This document shows, piece by piece, positions 22,771 through 34,129 of a stretch of 64,000 nt of DNA (its first letter is position 1; each line of letters starts with the position of its first letter). The notes beneath the pieces are model-generated. The model was not told where the DNA came from and did not search any database. It was given only the letters and a program-made list of their open reading frames with translations. The DNA is from Selaginella moellendorffii (Eukaryota > Streptophyta > Lycopodiopsida > Selaginellales > Selaginellaceae). The stretch covers positions 622,037-686,036 of the forward strand of contig NW_003314342.1 of assembly GCF_000143415.4 (NCBI RefSeq). The letters run 5' to 3'. A program made the position numbers and the translations under genes.

Positions 22771-24789
22771 TACTGAGCAATATGACCAACCAGGTTTTTC
22801 TACTTTAATAATGAAGTAACAATAGCATGATCACCTTCTAATAACATTCAAAAACCATATAGATATGCATGTCCTAAATTTCAGTTAAGTACCACCTCAA
22901 AATAGTACTAAGTGTGAATCAGCATTATTCTAGTGAAAATAACTTAAATTTAAGTTATCCTAACTTTAGGACTAAGTACAAAGTAAAAAAGTCCAGGATA
23001 AAGAGCATGTATGAATTGGCTCAATCTTGTCTAGAATATAGCTAACCCAACTTATCACTTAGTTTATTTGAGCACTAACATAGTTGCTAACTAGCTAAAT
23101 GAACGAATGTTAATAACACAAAGGTATGACTAAATTATCAATACCATTATTATCAAAACTAGTGAAATAAAATTTCTATCTTTATGGGCCCTCATCAATC
23201 ACCAATTATCTGAATTACCACAAATGAAAAATCCAACCTTTCAACTATGCCTATGAAGAAAACACTTCATCTCATTTCAATCTTAACTTCAATAATGTCA
23301 ATATTAAAGTATCAATTCAGTGCCATTAACACAAAAATAAAGCTAAAAGAAAGCTAAAATGAATCACCACTCAAAGCTTTTTAGCAACCAAGCTAACCAA
23401 GATTAAAGATATATTTATTTAATATCTGACTTCAACAATACTCACTATAAATAACACATCATCAATGAATGAAATATTATGTCTAAGACACCAAGACTAA
23501 CTCAAAGATCAGTAAGATCTCACTATAAAGTATAACAAAATATAAGATATAACCTACAACCAAACATAATGCTATAAAGAAATGCATCAAGGTCATTTTT
23601 CTAGAAAAACATAATACCACTTTTTTATTCTAACTCTAAATTTTATCTAACTTAATTGCATTAGTCTCAAAAGCTAGCATCCCTTTTGAGCCAAACTATT
23701 TATTAAATTCTAAGCTAACCAAAGTCAACTCTAAACTTTGGCTAATTTCCAATGGCTCACATAAATAAAATAGTTTTTGGGTAAAATGATCAATAAATCA
23801 ACCATTAGAAAAAGCCTAAAAAATATGTGGAAACATTTCCATTTTAGAAAAAGAATGACTCTCCATTCAAGAATATAAATTCTCATAACTCAATCAACTT
23901 CCTACTACCTACAATTTCACATAAGTTCATCTTAATATAAATTTCTATAACTCAAAAAAATGTCTAACAATATATCTATATGCTCGACATTCGATAATTG
24001 TATTTGTAAATGTTAATGAATACCCAAAACTTGATCATGACGACTATATTTTTGGATATCCAAACTACATTTACATTCTTCTTTAATCACATTCAAGATT
24101 TAGTATAAAGCTAAAACACTAACAAAAAAAATGATATAAAATTTTAAATTCTAAGGATTTTAGAATTCCAAACTTTTGCATCATAATCTAGATATCACAA
24201 ATATCATATATATATGTATGTATCACAATCTGATTTAATCATGGCTAGATGCTAGATAGAGTTAATTTATGAGCTAGTTATGATTCAATCAACAATTTAA
24301 GGATAATAGTGAAAATTTTAAATTGATTTTGATCCAATCAGAGAGGAAATGATACACATTTTGATGTAAAGAGAGGGTTGTTCATAGAAATTCTAAATGT
24401 TTTATCCTACCACATAAATACTCATTCATAAATATCTTGATTGAGCAGGATAAGTCATTATCAATAAGAGAAGCATAGGAAATAACAAAGTATTGATGAA
24501 TTGGACAATTATTTTAAAGAACAAGTGAGCGATGAACAAAATATACATGATAGCTGAAATGCATTATAAGCATCCTGTTTTTTTATCCTATTACAAAATT
24601 TGAAGAGGAAATGAGGAAATGCTACAATGGAAATTTATAAAAATTATGATGTAACTTATGTGAAGTTACTCGTGTATGGAAATTTGCTTGGTTCAATTAA
24701 TCTAGATAAAGGCTGATGAAAAGTTTGATTTCAAAAGGTTATTTCTTTTATATGGTGTTTTCTTTATTAATTTTATGCATTATAGATTT
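22771..24789. other. AT-rich intergenic DNA, nothing recognised
   Basis: About 2 kb of AT-rich sequence with no frame of note on either strand; probably old transposon debris. Confidence 0.45.
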
Positions 24790-25310
24790 TTTATCTGCTC
24801 GAACAGCAGTGGCCAACAGAGGACGGGCGACGGCCTCCACCGTAGAATTCCAGCCGCAGTGAGAAATAAAAGCTCCAACCGCTACTTTCGTCTGGGGCGA
24901 CCACGGGACGACCATTCCTTGATCCGTGCTTGGGAATCGGACCTTGGAGATCTCTGGCTGCTCGAGTCGGATCACCCACAGGAATTTCTTGCTGCTGGCT
25001 TCCAGTCCTCGCACGATTTCTTCCATCTGGTCGCCAGTCATGGCCGCAAAGCTCCAATCGGTATCGCATACGCCAAATCTGACAGTGTGTGGCTCGTCGT
25101 TGAGAGGACCGACTGGTAGGTGTTCACGATGGCGAGATCGGCAGCCATGAGAGCTTGGCTGTTGATCCTGGTAAGCTTTGTCGTTGCAAAAATGCCACGG
25201 TATCTCCGACCTTTGCACTTCAGGATCTGAGAGGATCACATCGTCAGCTAGCTCGGGGAGAGACATGGCCTTCCCCTGGGAATGGGAGCGCAACGATGTG
25301 TTTGGTAATG
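24790..25310 (-). pseudogene. UGT relic: inverted copy eroded by many short deletions
   Basis: It matches UGT 19174-20354 at high identity, including the promoter (25310-25490), but is reduced to about 520 nt. A large deletion joins codon ~20 to exon 2, removing the intron too. Further gaps remove internal blocks, including the segment before GPLNDEPHTV, the stretch between CDTD and SFAAMTGDQ, part of the PSPG box, and everything after its middle. An open frame of 181 codons (25293-24748) survives, but it lacks the N-terminal domain, so it is not a plausible enzyme. Confidence 0.92.
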
Positions 25311-25528
25311 GAGGAATTTTTTTTGTGGTTTATATTTGGAGCTGCCACTTGGATCATTTAGACGCAATGAGGATCCGGCCATTTTCTCTTGGATGGGATC
25401 GCATGTTTGGTGTAATTTTGTGATTTATACACTAGCAGAGCATCAATAATGGTAAAATTATTAAACTTTATCATAAATATGTTTTAGCGAAACATTAAAA
25501 TCTATAGCTGACAAAGCAGAAGAGAAGA

Positions 25529-26441
25529 TCTTCCCGCCTCATCTCGCCCTCTCAGCAGCGAACCCTGGTTGTCGGATTCCAGATCTGGACGGCCAGAGAG
25601 CGTCGCGTGGAGGATCTTGCCAATTCCGACGCTGTCTGGGCCGTCGGATCCCCTCTGCGCCAGAATGTCCAGCAGATCCCAAGGTCGGTCCAGCTGCGGT
25701 TGCCGTACACGAGGTGAGGCCGCTCTTCACGGACATGACATTCCGGATTCCGATCCGGAAGTACGAGGGCTACAGAACGGCTGGGATCCAAGAGATCCAG
25801 AGTCCCGCCAAGGAACGCTCGAGCTTCGCAACGTTGTAGAACATGTCTATGCAGTGGAGCTGGCAGTAGTTCCTCACCAACATCATCCCCTTCTCACACT
25901 GCTTGATCTTCCTCCATCTTCGGACCCAAGCTCATACTCCTGCTCGATTGGATCCAGCGAGCCTGGCTGGAAGTTAAAGATCTCTGGCTGTTGCTGCTCG
26001 GCGGAGAGAGGCCTCCAGCTACTACCGGACTGCTGCTATACAGCGCTCGGATCGTCCCAAGGATGAACAAGAGATCCCGGTTATCCAAGAAACATGACCA
26101 TCGAGAGCACGCTTACCTGCTAGAGAGCTTGTCATCGTCCTCGACATTGTTTTTCTTCCTCTTACTGTGCGTGCTCGAATAACTCTTTTAAACGGGTGGA
26201 GCGCTGGTTAAATCGCTTCAGCTGAAAACGCGCTGGCCAGAAGAATTAAGATGGTGGTGGACAATTTGTCCTGCTCCAGATCTTCCTACAGCGATTCAAC
26301 TGGCCTAGGAGAAAAATCGAAAGAGAAGAGCGTATCACCTATGTGAATTACCTATGGTTTCTGGAAATCAAAAAACCACCAAGGGCGGATTGCGTACAAA
26401 TATTGGATCCTGCTCCATACATAGAAACTAAAACCATTAAG
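25529..26441 (-). pseudogene. GT34 relic with multiple deletions and a microinversion
   Basis: Collinear with the GT34 gene and its 5' flank (about 14325-15560) at high identity but much shorter. Short gaps fall throughout, removing, for example, the nucleotide-sugar region and most of the segment around 14820-14870. The stretch 25719-25789 is inverted relative to the rest: it reads gctcttcacggacatgac on the plus strand, whereas the parent has the complement there. The copied promoter spans about 26160-26441. It cannot encode a full enzyme. Confidence 0.92.
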
Positions 26442-26531
26442 GATCTAATAGCATACCAAAAATTCTCACAAGGTGCGTCCAGCTACAAGCGTTGGGAGTT
26501 TGGCAGCAAGGTGGAGAACTTAAACACATTT

Positions 26532-27241
26532 CTATCTCCTCACGGGCATGGCTCGGCCACCAGGGACTGGCTGCGGCACGCCTCGACCAGCAGCTCTTGC
26601 CTGCTAAAACACACTTTGTTAGAAACAAAACGAAGAAGGAAAATAAAAGAGAGAAGGAAACGAAGAGAGAAGTCGAAGAACATTACCTTCGCCCGCATGG
26701 ATACCGCTCGTCCTCTTCCAACTCCAATTCCAGCAGAGCCCTTCCCCTGCAGAAAGGAATGTTAAAGAAAGAAAATTAATCTAGCACCTGGAAAGAAAAA
26801 AATAAGAGAGGATCATCGTACCTTGATCTTGGCTTCCAATCGTTTGAACATCGGAGCGTTTTTCAACATGTCAGGAATGATCATGAACCTGAAAGAAAAG
26901 AAAGAAAAAATCACAACTTTGTTCCAATCTCTAAACATTTTATTTTCGCAATACCTGACTTTACTGCCGCGAACGAAGACATGCTCGAGCTGCGAAACCT
27001 TCCCATCCTAGAGAACGAGAAAAACACGAGAAACCAATGTAAGCACGAGAAACCGAGAGAAAAACTAGGAATTGGGGCAAACCTTGGCAGTGTAAGTGAT
27101 ATTCTCGAGCTGGCAGTTCCAGTTATCCTCGCACTCGATCAGCGTACCCCTGTAGAGCTCGCCGCTCTTGAGCTCCACCGTGACGACGTGACCTTCCGCC
27201 TCGTGGAGGAGCTTCACTGGAATCCCCAAGCTCTTGCTCAT
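26532..27241 (-). CDS. SMD3: Small nuclear ribonucleoprotein Sm D3
   Basis: Core spliceosomal Sm protein of the U snRNP heptameric ring. Five exons join in frame: 27083-27241, 26955-27007, 26822-26888, 26687-26746 and 26532-26600, giving 135 residues. The N-terminal Sm1 motif ([26 protein letters not shown]) is followed by the Sm2 motif ([19 protein letters not shown]). The C-terminal tail is Arg/Gly-rich ([34 protein letters not shown]), as in D3, and is expected to carry symmetric dimethylarginine. Introns are 60-86 nt. A telo-box-like AAACCCTAG lies 19 nt upstream. The gene and the PP2C gene diverge from a shared 330-nt spacer. Confidence 0.96.
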
Positions 27242-27572
27242 GGCGCCCAAAGAAGCAAGAAACCCTAGAAATCTGCCCTAGGGCTTTAGCTCTTGCCAAA
27301 AGAAATAATATTCCCGCTTTAGGCGACTAAGTTACAGGGCCCCGACCGTTGGATTGTTTGAACCGCGTTGTTCTTGAGGATCCGACGGCCAAGGTTGGCT
27401 AGGTCTTTCTCGAACGCGGGGATAGAGTTTGTGGTGCTGGGACGAGATCGATCGATCGATCGTGTCGCGGGAGGTGGAGATTGCGAATGCGAGTTTAGGT
27501 CTCGTATCTGGGAGCGCGAGGAGGCTGTGCGCCGCGGTATGTAGGTTTTGGATCAGCTGTGGGGAGGAAATC
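27242..27572. promoter_or_regulatory. Bidirectional spacer between SmD3 (-) and PP2C (+)
   Basis: Contains the telo-box-like motif at 27260-27268 near SmD3 and gatcgatcgatc simple sequence at 27447-27460 near PP2C. Both genes presumably start transcription here. Confidence 0.5.
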
Positions 27573-28834
27573 ATGCGTTGCTTGACGGAAGCGTTTCTAT
27601 CTAGCGATTCTCGGCCGCCGGTCAGTGGCAGCGGGCTAAGGTTGGAGTTTGTGTCGGTGAATTTGGGGCTAAGAGGTGTTTGTTTGTTCTTTGACAGCGA
27701 AGATGAGCGATTCAGCTATGGCTACTCGAGCCTTTGCGGGAAGAGGATGTCAATGGAAGATTTCTACGATGCTAGAATTTCCAAGATAGATGATACTGTG
27801 GTGGGTTTGTTTGGAGTTTTCGATGGTGAGGCTTTCCTAGTTTCTCTTCTACCAGGATTCATCGAGAATTCTCTTGGTTCTTGCAGGACACGGTGGTTCT
27901 GAGGCTGCCGAGTATGTGAAGAAAAACCTCTTTGACAACCTGACAAGACATCCTCACTTTGTGAGCAACACGAAGCTTGCTATTGGTTAGTGGATCTTCG
28001 TGCAAACGATTGATTGGTTGATTTAACATTCTTCTTCTTTGTTTTTTTCCTTCTTTCCAGAGGAGGCCTATAGAAAAACCGATGCGGACTACTTGCACAA
28101 TGGCCCCGATCAGTGTGGCTCCACGGCCTCCACAGCGATCTTGGTTGGAGATCGCTTGCTTGTGGCCAACCTGGGCGATTCACGAGCGGTGCTGTGCAAG
28201 GCTGGTGAAGGTACGTTTTATGGTTTTTATTATTTGGTGTGATGGTTTTCACGTGTGCTACTCTTTCCAGCCGTTCCCTTATCCAACGATCACAAGCCGG
28301 ATCGATCGGACGAGCGCCAAAGAATAGAAAACGCTGGAGGATATGTCTTGTATTTGGGTATGCACGCAAAAGCACTTTTTGGCTCGGATTGACGATGTCT
28401 CGTGCGTTTGTCTAGGAACCTGGAGAGTTGGAGGCGTGCTGGCCGTGTCTAGAGCCTTTGGAGACAGCTCGTTGAAGAAATTCGTCCTCGCGGATCCAGA
28501 GATCCAGGTTTGCTGCTAGTTTTTTGCGACGGTCTTTCGTAGCTCACCTCGAGACACTGACAGGAAGAGAGGATAACGGAAGACGTCGAGTTTTTACTCC
28601 TCGCGAGCGATGGTTTGTGGGATGTTTTGACAAACCAGGTGAGCTTCGTGATTTGATCTCAAAGGCTGTGAATTCACTTGTTCTTGGCAGGACGCTGTGT
28701 CGATGGTCCAATCCATACTGGATCCGGAGGAAGCAGCCAAGAGATTAACGAGCGAGGCGTATGGCAAAGGAAGCGCTGACAATATAACTTGCGTCGTCGT
28801 GAGGTTCCTCCACAAGAACTCGAAGTGTGAATAG
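27573..28834 (+). CDS. Protein phosphatase 2C (PPM family)
   Basis: Metal-dependent Ser/Thr phosphatase. Eight exons join in frame: 27573-27640, 27698-27825, 27887-27985, 28061-28210, 28271-28357, 28416-28507, 28564-28638 and 28691-28834 (280 residues). Motifs in order: [28 protein letters not shown] (metal-binding Asp and Gly), [65 protein letters not shown] and [13 protein letters not shown]. All expected catalytic acidic residues are present. It resembles the small plant clade F-like PP2Cs without a regulatory extension. The first intron (27641-27697, 57 nt) is a multiple of three and has no stop, so retention would insert 19 residues; I prefer splicing because it restores the usual GLS-x-F-SYGY start of the domain. 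Confidence 0.93.
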
Positions 28835-29103
28835 AGTGTATTGTTATAATTCTTGCTAACCGGTGTTTAACGTGTTAATAAGCATAAAATATTATAATAG
28901 AACTTTGATCGATCTAAATGAATCTTATGGAAGTACCGCCATGATATCGATTGATGTCAACGTAAAACCTCTCATCACATACGAATCCTATGAGCAACCA
29001 ATCGATTGATCCAATATATCCCATCGACTCGATCGAGCTTGTCACAATCCATTGCTTCTTGTATAATTGATCGATTGGATTCACTCACCGGTGAGCGAAT
29101 CCA
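28835..29103. other. Convergent spacer between PP2C and GT34 3' ends
   Basis: Short intergenic stretch with tcgattgat-type simple sequence; it holds the two 3' UTRs. No gene. Confidence 0.5.
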
Positions 29104-30423
29104 TCAAGTTTGCTCGTCGCTGCTCTTGGCAGCAGCCACGATCTCGTGCGTCGCGAGGCTGGGATGGACATATCCAATCCCCTGCAAGATCTGGTTATCC
29201 GCGAAGAACAGCGCGCGATCCATTTGCCTCCTACACTCTTCCGGCGTGTAGACATTGTTGATCTTGCCGCTGCAAATCTGGCATCCCGTGAAGTGCGTGA
29301 CAAAGGGCCAGCGATCGTCCCCAAATCCCGGGTGGCTGTTCTTCGCAAACTCCTCGTATCTCTCCACTAGATCCTTCCAGTAGCCATTCAAGTAGTAAGC
29401 GTTCTCGAGGTAGACGCGCGAGCCCCACGCCGCACGATCGGCATTGAGCAAGTAAATAAACGCGCCTTGGTCGTCCGATTCGAAATCTTCCGGGCGGCCG
29501 GAAAGAGCCAGCGTGAGGACCTTGCCGATTCTATCGGCCACGATCCCCCGGAATCCCATGGGCGCCCACGTGTCCAGCAGATCCATCGTCCACTGGCAGT
29601 TCCTCACCAGGAAGATTCCCATGTTGAGCCCCGTCCACTTCCTCTCGCCGTAGATGAGATGATCCCAGCCATGGAGCACGAAGTTGTGATCCTTGTAGCG
29701 ATCCAGAGGGATGGAGAAGGCCATGTCGGTGAAAACGGCGTCGCTGTCCATCCACCAGAACCACTCCACGTCCGGGCGCGCGATCATCCAGGATCGCAGC
29801 AGCGGGAGCTTGACCCACCAGCTGGGGAGATCGGACGAGAAAGTGGCGGCGTTGTAGAACAACTCGATGCCGTGGAGGCGGCAGTAGTCGATCTTGTTCT
29901 TGGTGGATCGCAGGAGCATGTAATCGCCCAGAGTGTTGAGGCATGGATGGGGCTGGGAGCCAGTGACGAGCAAGAGCTTGGAGGGATCGCGATCTTGGTT
30001 GTGGTCGGCAAACCAGCGCGATCGCTGCTCGTCCCAGTCGGTGATTCGGGGACCCAATGCGAAGGACGTGTTGAGCAGGGGATCGATCGCGAGGGACTTG
30101 TTGAGGAGGAATTCGAGGTCTGTGCGCTCGGGCATGTACTGTGTGGCGTGCGAGTAAGAAGAAGAAGAAGAAGAGCTCTTGGAGCTCTTGGAGGAAGAGG
30201 GAGATTTAAAGGAGAGTGGGTGCCTGGATGCGTCGCCACTAGCGGCAGCAGCGAATTGGTGGTGGGCTTCTTCCTCCTCGGATTCCACCGGGGAATTGGA
30301 CGCGTATGGCGCCAGCACGAAGCTCCAGATGAGGAATCCTGTGAGAATCGCGCCGATTGTCATGGGGATGTTGTCGGAGATCACTTTGATCGCGGGCCTG
30401 GTGCTGGATTTGGCAGGCTTCAT
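29104..30423 (-). CDS. Second GT34 glycosyltransferase, xyloglucan xylosyltransferase-like
   Basis: Intronless, 439 residues from the ATG at 30423 (MKPAKSSTRP). A type II Golgi topology is predicted: one transmembrane segment near residues 18-38 (IPMTIGAILTGFLIWSFVLAP), a Ser-rich stem with SSSKSSKSSSSSSS, then the GT34 domain. This has LLVTGSQPHPCLNTLGDY, the DxD-type motif in FWWMDSDAVFTDM, HGWDHLIYGERKWTGLNMG, ESDDQGAFIYLL and GDDRWPFVTHFTGCQIC. It differs clearly from the first GT34 (for example DSD versus DGD), so it is an old paralogue and not part of the recent duplication. An upstream ATG at 30549 would extend it by 42 residues, but would bury the membrane anchor. Confidence 0.93.
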   Translation of the reverse strand: MKPAKSSTRPAIKVISDNIPMTIGAILTGFLIWSFVLAPYASNSPVESEEEEAHHQFAAAASGDASRHPLSFKSPSSSKSSKSSSSSSSYSHATQYMPERTDLEFLLNKSLAIDPLLNTSFALGPRITDWDEQRSRWFADHNQDRDPSKLLLVTGSQPHPCLNTLGDYMLLRSTKNKIDYCRLHGIELFYNAATFSSDLPSWWVKLPLLRSWMIARPDVEWFWWMDSDAVFTDMAFSIPLDRYKDHNFVLHGWDHLIYGERKWTGLNMGIFLVRNCQWTMDLLDTWAPMGFRGIVADRIGKVLTLALSGRPEDFESDDQGAFIYLLNADRAAWGSRVYLENAYYLNGYWKDLVERYEEFAKNSHPGFGDDRWPFVTHFTGCQICSGKINNVYTPEECRRQMDRALFFADNQILQGIGYVHPSLATHEIVAAAKSSDEQT

Positions 30424-31550
30424 CGCAAGCGAGGCTCGAATCAATTCAGCGATCGATTGATTGATAGAAACAAGAACGAATTGACAAGAACAAGAGAACA
30501 ATCGCTCATGAATGGAAGAGATAGAGAGATTGGATAAGAAATCGACCAATCAGTGATAAAAACAACTCTACCCGCGAGAAGGAATCGATGCTGACGGAAG
30601 AAGAAATAGAAGGAAGCAATGATAGAAAGAAAGAAGAGATTGGAAGAACAAGACTACGACAAGATCCCTGAGATTACCCACATTGGAAAAGTTGGCCTTT
30701 TGTGCTCACAAGAGCGCCAGAGCAGGGGTATTTCCCCACATCCGGCTACCCGCCTGGGGCCGTCCGATAAGCCCACGGATCCAACGGCGGAGGAAGCCGT
30801 ACGGCAGAGCGCCGCGGTTCAAGCGTGTCAGTCGGCCGCTGGCTTCGATGTGTAAGCTGCAACAACACAAAAGATTGGCGTCACTCAGGAAAAACCAAAG
30901 CAGCGGGTGAAAAATTGCTATCTTGCCTGGAGTCACGTTGCCATTTTTCTCGCCTTTTTTTTGTTCTCGCGCGCGCTCGCAGCCATTGTATATTTCACGG
31001 TTGTTGACGCTTTCTAACAGCCAATGCAGCTTCCACAGGAGATTTGTGTCGGTCGCCTCTCAATCATCCTAGAGTAATCCAGACGTCGCAATCCTGGCTA
31101 CTATAGCGTGAGCGAGCGAATCCCATGCAGAAAAGGAAGAAAACAACAGCTTTGCTTACTTGGAAGAGGCATCCAGCTGCTGGACAGCCTTTGGCGACGA
31201 GATTTTAATCCGCAGGGTGCTTGGACCCCGGTGAAAACTGGAAACTTGGCGCAGCATCTTTGATCTCCCTCGAGAGAAGCGCTGTGGAGCGATTCTCGGT
31301 ACGTATCTGGCTCCAAGTTTAGAGCAAAAGATAAGATTTTCCAGGACGGAGTGGATGGGAGAGCCTGCGTCGAACAAAAATTCTCGCTGCCAACTAGCAA
31401 AGCACATGTAGCATCTCAGCTTTCCAGTTCGAGCGTGATTCCATTGTGTCAGTTTTCCTGAGAGAAAACACAGCTCTATGTTAGCTACCAAAACAAAAAC
31501 TAGAATAAAACGGAAGGAACACATTTTTTACGCTTTAGTCCTGTCCTGTG
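30424..31550. other. Intergenic: GT34 promoter and NYN gene 3' flank
   Basis: 30424-30760 is purine-rich on the plus strand (GAAGAA-type runs), probably GT34 leader and promoter. A 122-codon minus frame at 31156-31524 begins with a hydrophobic stretch but lacks known motifs and may be 3' UTR of the NYN gene. I do not call a gene here. Confidence 0.45.
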
Positions 31551-34122
31551 TCATAGGCTGATCTCCTTGTCCACGATAAATTTCGCTGGCCGTCCTTCGT
31601 TTCCTTGTTCTTCTTCTTCCTCTTGCTCCTCCTCGCCAGTACTCTCTTCCTCTTGTCTTCGAATAAAGACATAGACAGAATGCTCCACACTGTCCAGTCT
31701 GGCATAAATGTCACTCCGTGCAGCTCTCAAAAACATGTCCAGTCTCGAGTAGCCAAGCTTTCGATGATCGATGTCGCAGCTAAACTTGCTGTAGAACCTG
31801 GCCTTGATCATACTAATGGGAATTCCATCCGGGTGTTCCAGTAGCAACTCCTCGAGCAGCGGTGCGTAATCACTCAACGAGCGTGGATTCACCTTAGCCA
31901 GCCTGGGAAACGTCCTGGTTCTTATCATGCACACTGTAGACTTCGGATAATATACGTGAACGATGTCTTGCATGACGCCCAAGAGGTCCTTGATCCTCAC
32001 ACAGCCGAATATGTTGAGGTTGAGAGAGAGGCCAAACTGCTTCTTAAACTCTGCCTTGAGATGAGAGACGTCGAAGCTTCTCCGCTCCTGTTCCACATTT
32101 AAAAAGTAGACCATCCAAATCCTCAGCTCCTCGAGGCTGGGGTAGTGTCCCTGTATCGTTTCCCAAGGACACGGTTGATCATTTAATGCGGGAGCAGTGT
32201 CGTCCGAGTTTTGGATGTCATCTTCTTCCGTTTTAAGCTGCGAGGAAGGATCCTTTTCAAGCTCCCATGCCGAGGCATCAATCTCCTTTTCGGCTACGAG
32301 ACGGCTGACGACCTCTGATACCCTGTCCTCTTCCCAGTTTCGAATGCATGGCGGTCCGGACTCGCAAAGCAAGCTTGTGAATTCCTTCCTGCGGTGTGAA
32401 AGCAAGTGTCAAAAGTCTTTCAAGCTGTCAAAACATCAAAACGAAACTTACTGGCTTTGCGATTTGGATAAAAGGGAGGCACCTTCCTCAGTCTTAGAAA
32501 ACTGTTTCACAATATCCGACGCGTTGTCTCCCTTGTCCTCTTTTGCTGCCGTTGTACGCCTCCAGAAGTGACTCCAGGAGCGCCTTGGAAATGATTGATT
32601 TGATGCCTCATCGTCTGGCGGAGAAATAGAATGGCTGGGAAAGCTTTCCTTAATCTCCTCCTGTCCACCATCGACTTTTGCTCGACTCGCAGCCTTGGAT
32701 CCGAACAGAAACCTTCTCCACGTCCACTTTCCTTCGTGGGCGCTGGTGACAGCACCTGGCGAGCGACTTTGAGATGTGCTCACTGCGTTTCCATCCTTCA
32801 CTGTCACCGCATTTATCTGCCGCTGACACTGAGTCGTCGAGCTCTCGGTGGTGGCTGCTACTTGCTTTGCGACTTGGACGGCGACTTTGCTATCTCTTTG
32901 CCGAGCATCATGCGTGGAGCCCCCGGACGGTGCCTCACAGGACGACTGCTTTATAGACTCGGGCTGGTTGGTGCCGGAGTCGTTTTCAGTATTCGCCAGG
33001 GCTTTTTCCTTCGAAACACTCCTGTTCTCTGTTGCTGTGGAGTGCTCATCCTTCCTACCTGCCTTGGTCACACTCAAAAGCATCGATTCCGGAGGCTTTT
33101 GGCTGAGCGTCGAGGCCGCTTGCTGGAGCAGTGCGCAAATATCCTTGTGGAAGTCCTGTAAAGAATCCTGTTTCTCTAGTCTCCCTGGCAGAGAATCTTG
33201 AGCTGGACGTGGTGATGCTGGAATAGGTGGTGGCGGAGATGGAGTGTATGAAGATGGCGAACTTGGCAGCGATGGAGACAAAGGTGGCGGTGGTGTTGGC
33301 GGCGTAAATGATGGTGGAGGCGTTGGCGTTGGCGTTGGCGGCGTAAATGATGGTGGAGGAGACGATGGTGGCGGTGGCGGCGGCGAACTTATTTCCTGTA
33401 GAAACTCCTGCGAGGAGCGATGGACGCTGCTCACGATTGTCTGTGCTACTAGGCCTTCTCCTCTAGCGAGCTTACCCCACTGCCATACTACCGAAGCTGC
33501 GGCAAGGAGAGCCGGGGAGGCCGAGTGAGAGTTGCATGCCAGAAGAACGTTGTAGTTCTTCATCCGGAGGGAGTGTAATGCACTGGAGAGATCACTGTCC
33601 GTGGAGATGACGAAGAGATGCGCTGGTGGCGGATGATCGACAGTCCACAGCACCAAATCCAGCATGAGAGTTCGATCTGAGGCCAAATTCTTGCGAGCTG
33701 GATAGAAAAAACAGGTATCACAACGATGGATCCACGAAAATCCAGCAAAGAGAAAAGATCGAGAACTTACACGATGGCAAATGGTGGAGAGAAATCCCAG
33801 TGGAAGCCAACGCCTCCTGTGTGCTCCGCGAGAGCTGCCATGTATCACCATACGCGTCGATCGACACTGGACCCTTGAATCCCCTGGTTCGCAGCCCAGA
33901 GATGATATTATTGCTCACATTCGTCGCAGGAATCCCAGCTGGGATGTCGCAGTCCTCGAAATCCCACCACACCGCCACTCTCACCGCTCGCGGCCCCGCA
34001 TCCCATCCACTGCCATACAAGCTCCTGGGATCATCCTCCGCCGGCGCCGGCGCGACGGACGCGCTCCACGATCGCCGCTGGATCCTGCTCGCCCTGAGAG
34101 ATCCCCGGAGAATGCGAGACAT
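31551..34122 (-). CDS. NYN-domain / LOTUS (OST-HTH) putative endoribonuclease, likely organellar
   Basis: Three exons join in frame: 33771-34122, 32452-33697 and 31551-32388, giving 811 residues. The N-terminus is Arg/Ser-rich (MSRILRGSLRASRIQRRSWSAS), consistent with a mitochondrial presequence. The NYN (PIN-like) nuclease fold begins with VAVWWDFEDCDIPAG and continues after intron 1 with LVLWTVDHPPPAHLFVISTDSDLSSAL; both carry the expected acidic residues. A proline-rich linker follows (repeats of SFTPPTPTPTPPP and similar, about 33220-33390), then a charged low-complexity region. Two C-terminal OST-HTH/LOTUS-like domains follow (ELRIWMVYFLNVEQERRSF ... and LLEELLLEHPDGIPISM ...). Arabidopsis NYN proteins of this architecture process mitochondrial transcripts; that role is inferred by family. 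Telo-box-like sequence lies just upstream of the ATG. Confidence 0.85.
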
Positions 34123-34129
34123 AATCTAA

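Noticed and set aside
24748-25293. 181-codon open frame in the UGT relic as a new short protein
   Set aside because: It is what remains of UGT exon 2 after several deletions. It lacks the N-terminal half and half of the PSPG box, so an open frame alone is weak evidence of function.
29467-30537. 356-codon plus frame opposite the second GT34
   Set aside because: Long, but antisense to a strongly conserved GT34 domain; its composition reflects the other strand's codon use.
31156-31524. 122-residue secreted protein gene on the minus strand
   Set aside because: The leader is hydrophobic, but there is no known motif or splice support and it sits 27 nt after the NYN gene stop; 3' UTR is equally likely.
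33244-33528. Gly-rich plus frame (VGGVNDGGGVGVG) as a glycine-rich protein gene
   Set aside because: It is the antisense of the proline-rich linker of the NYN/LOTUS gene.
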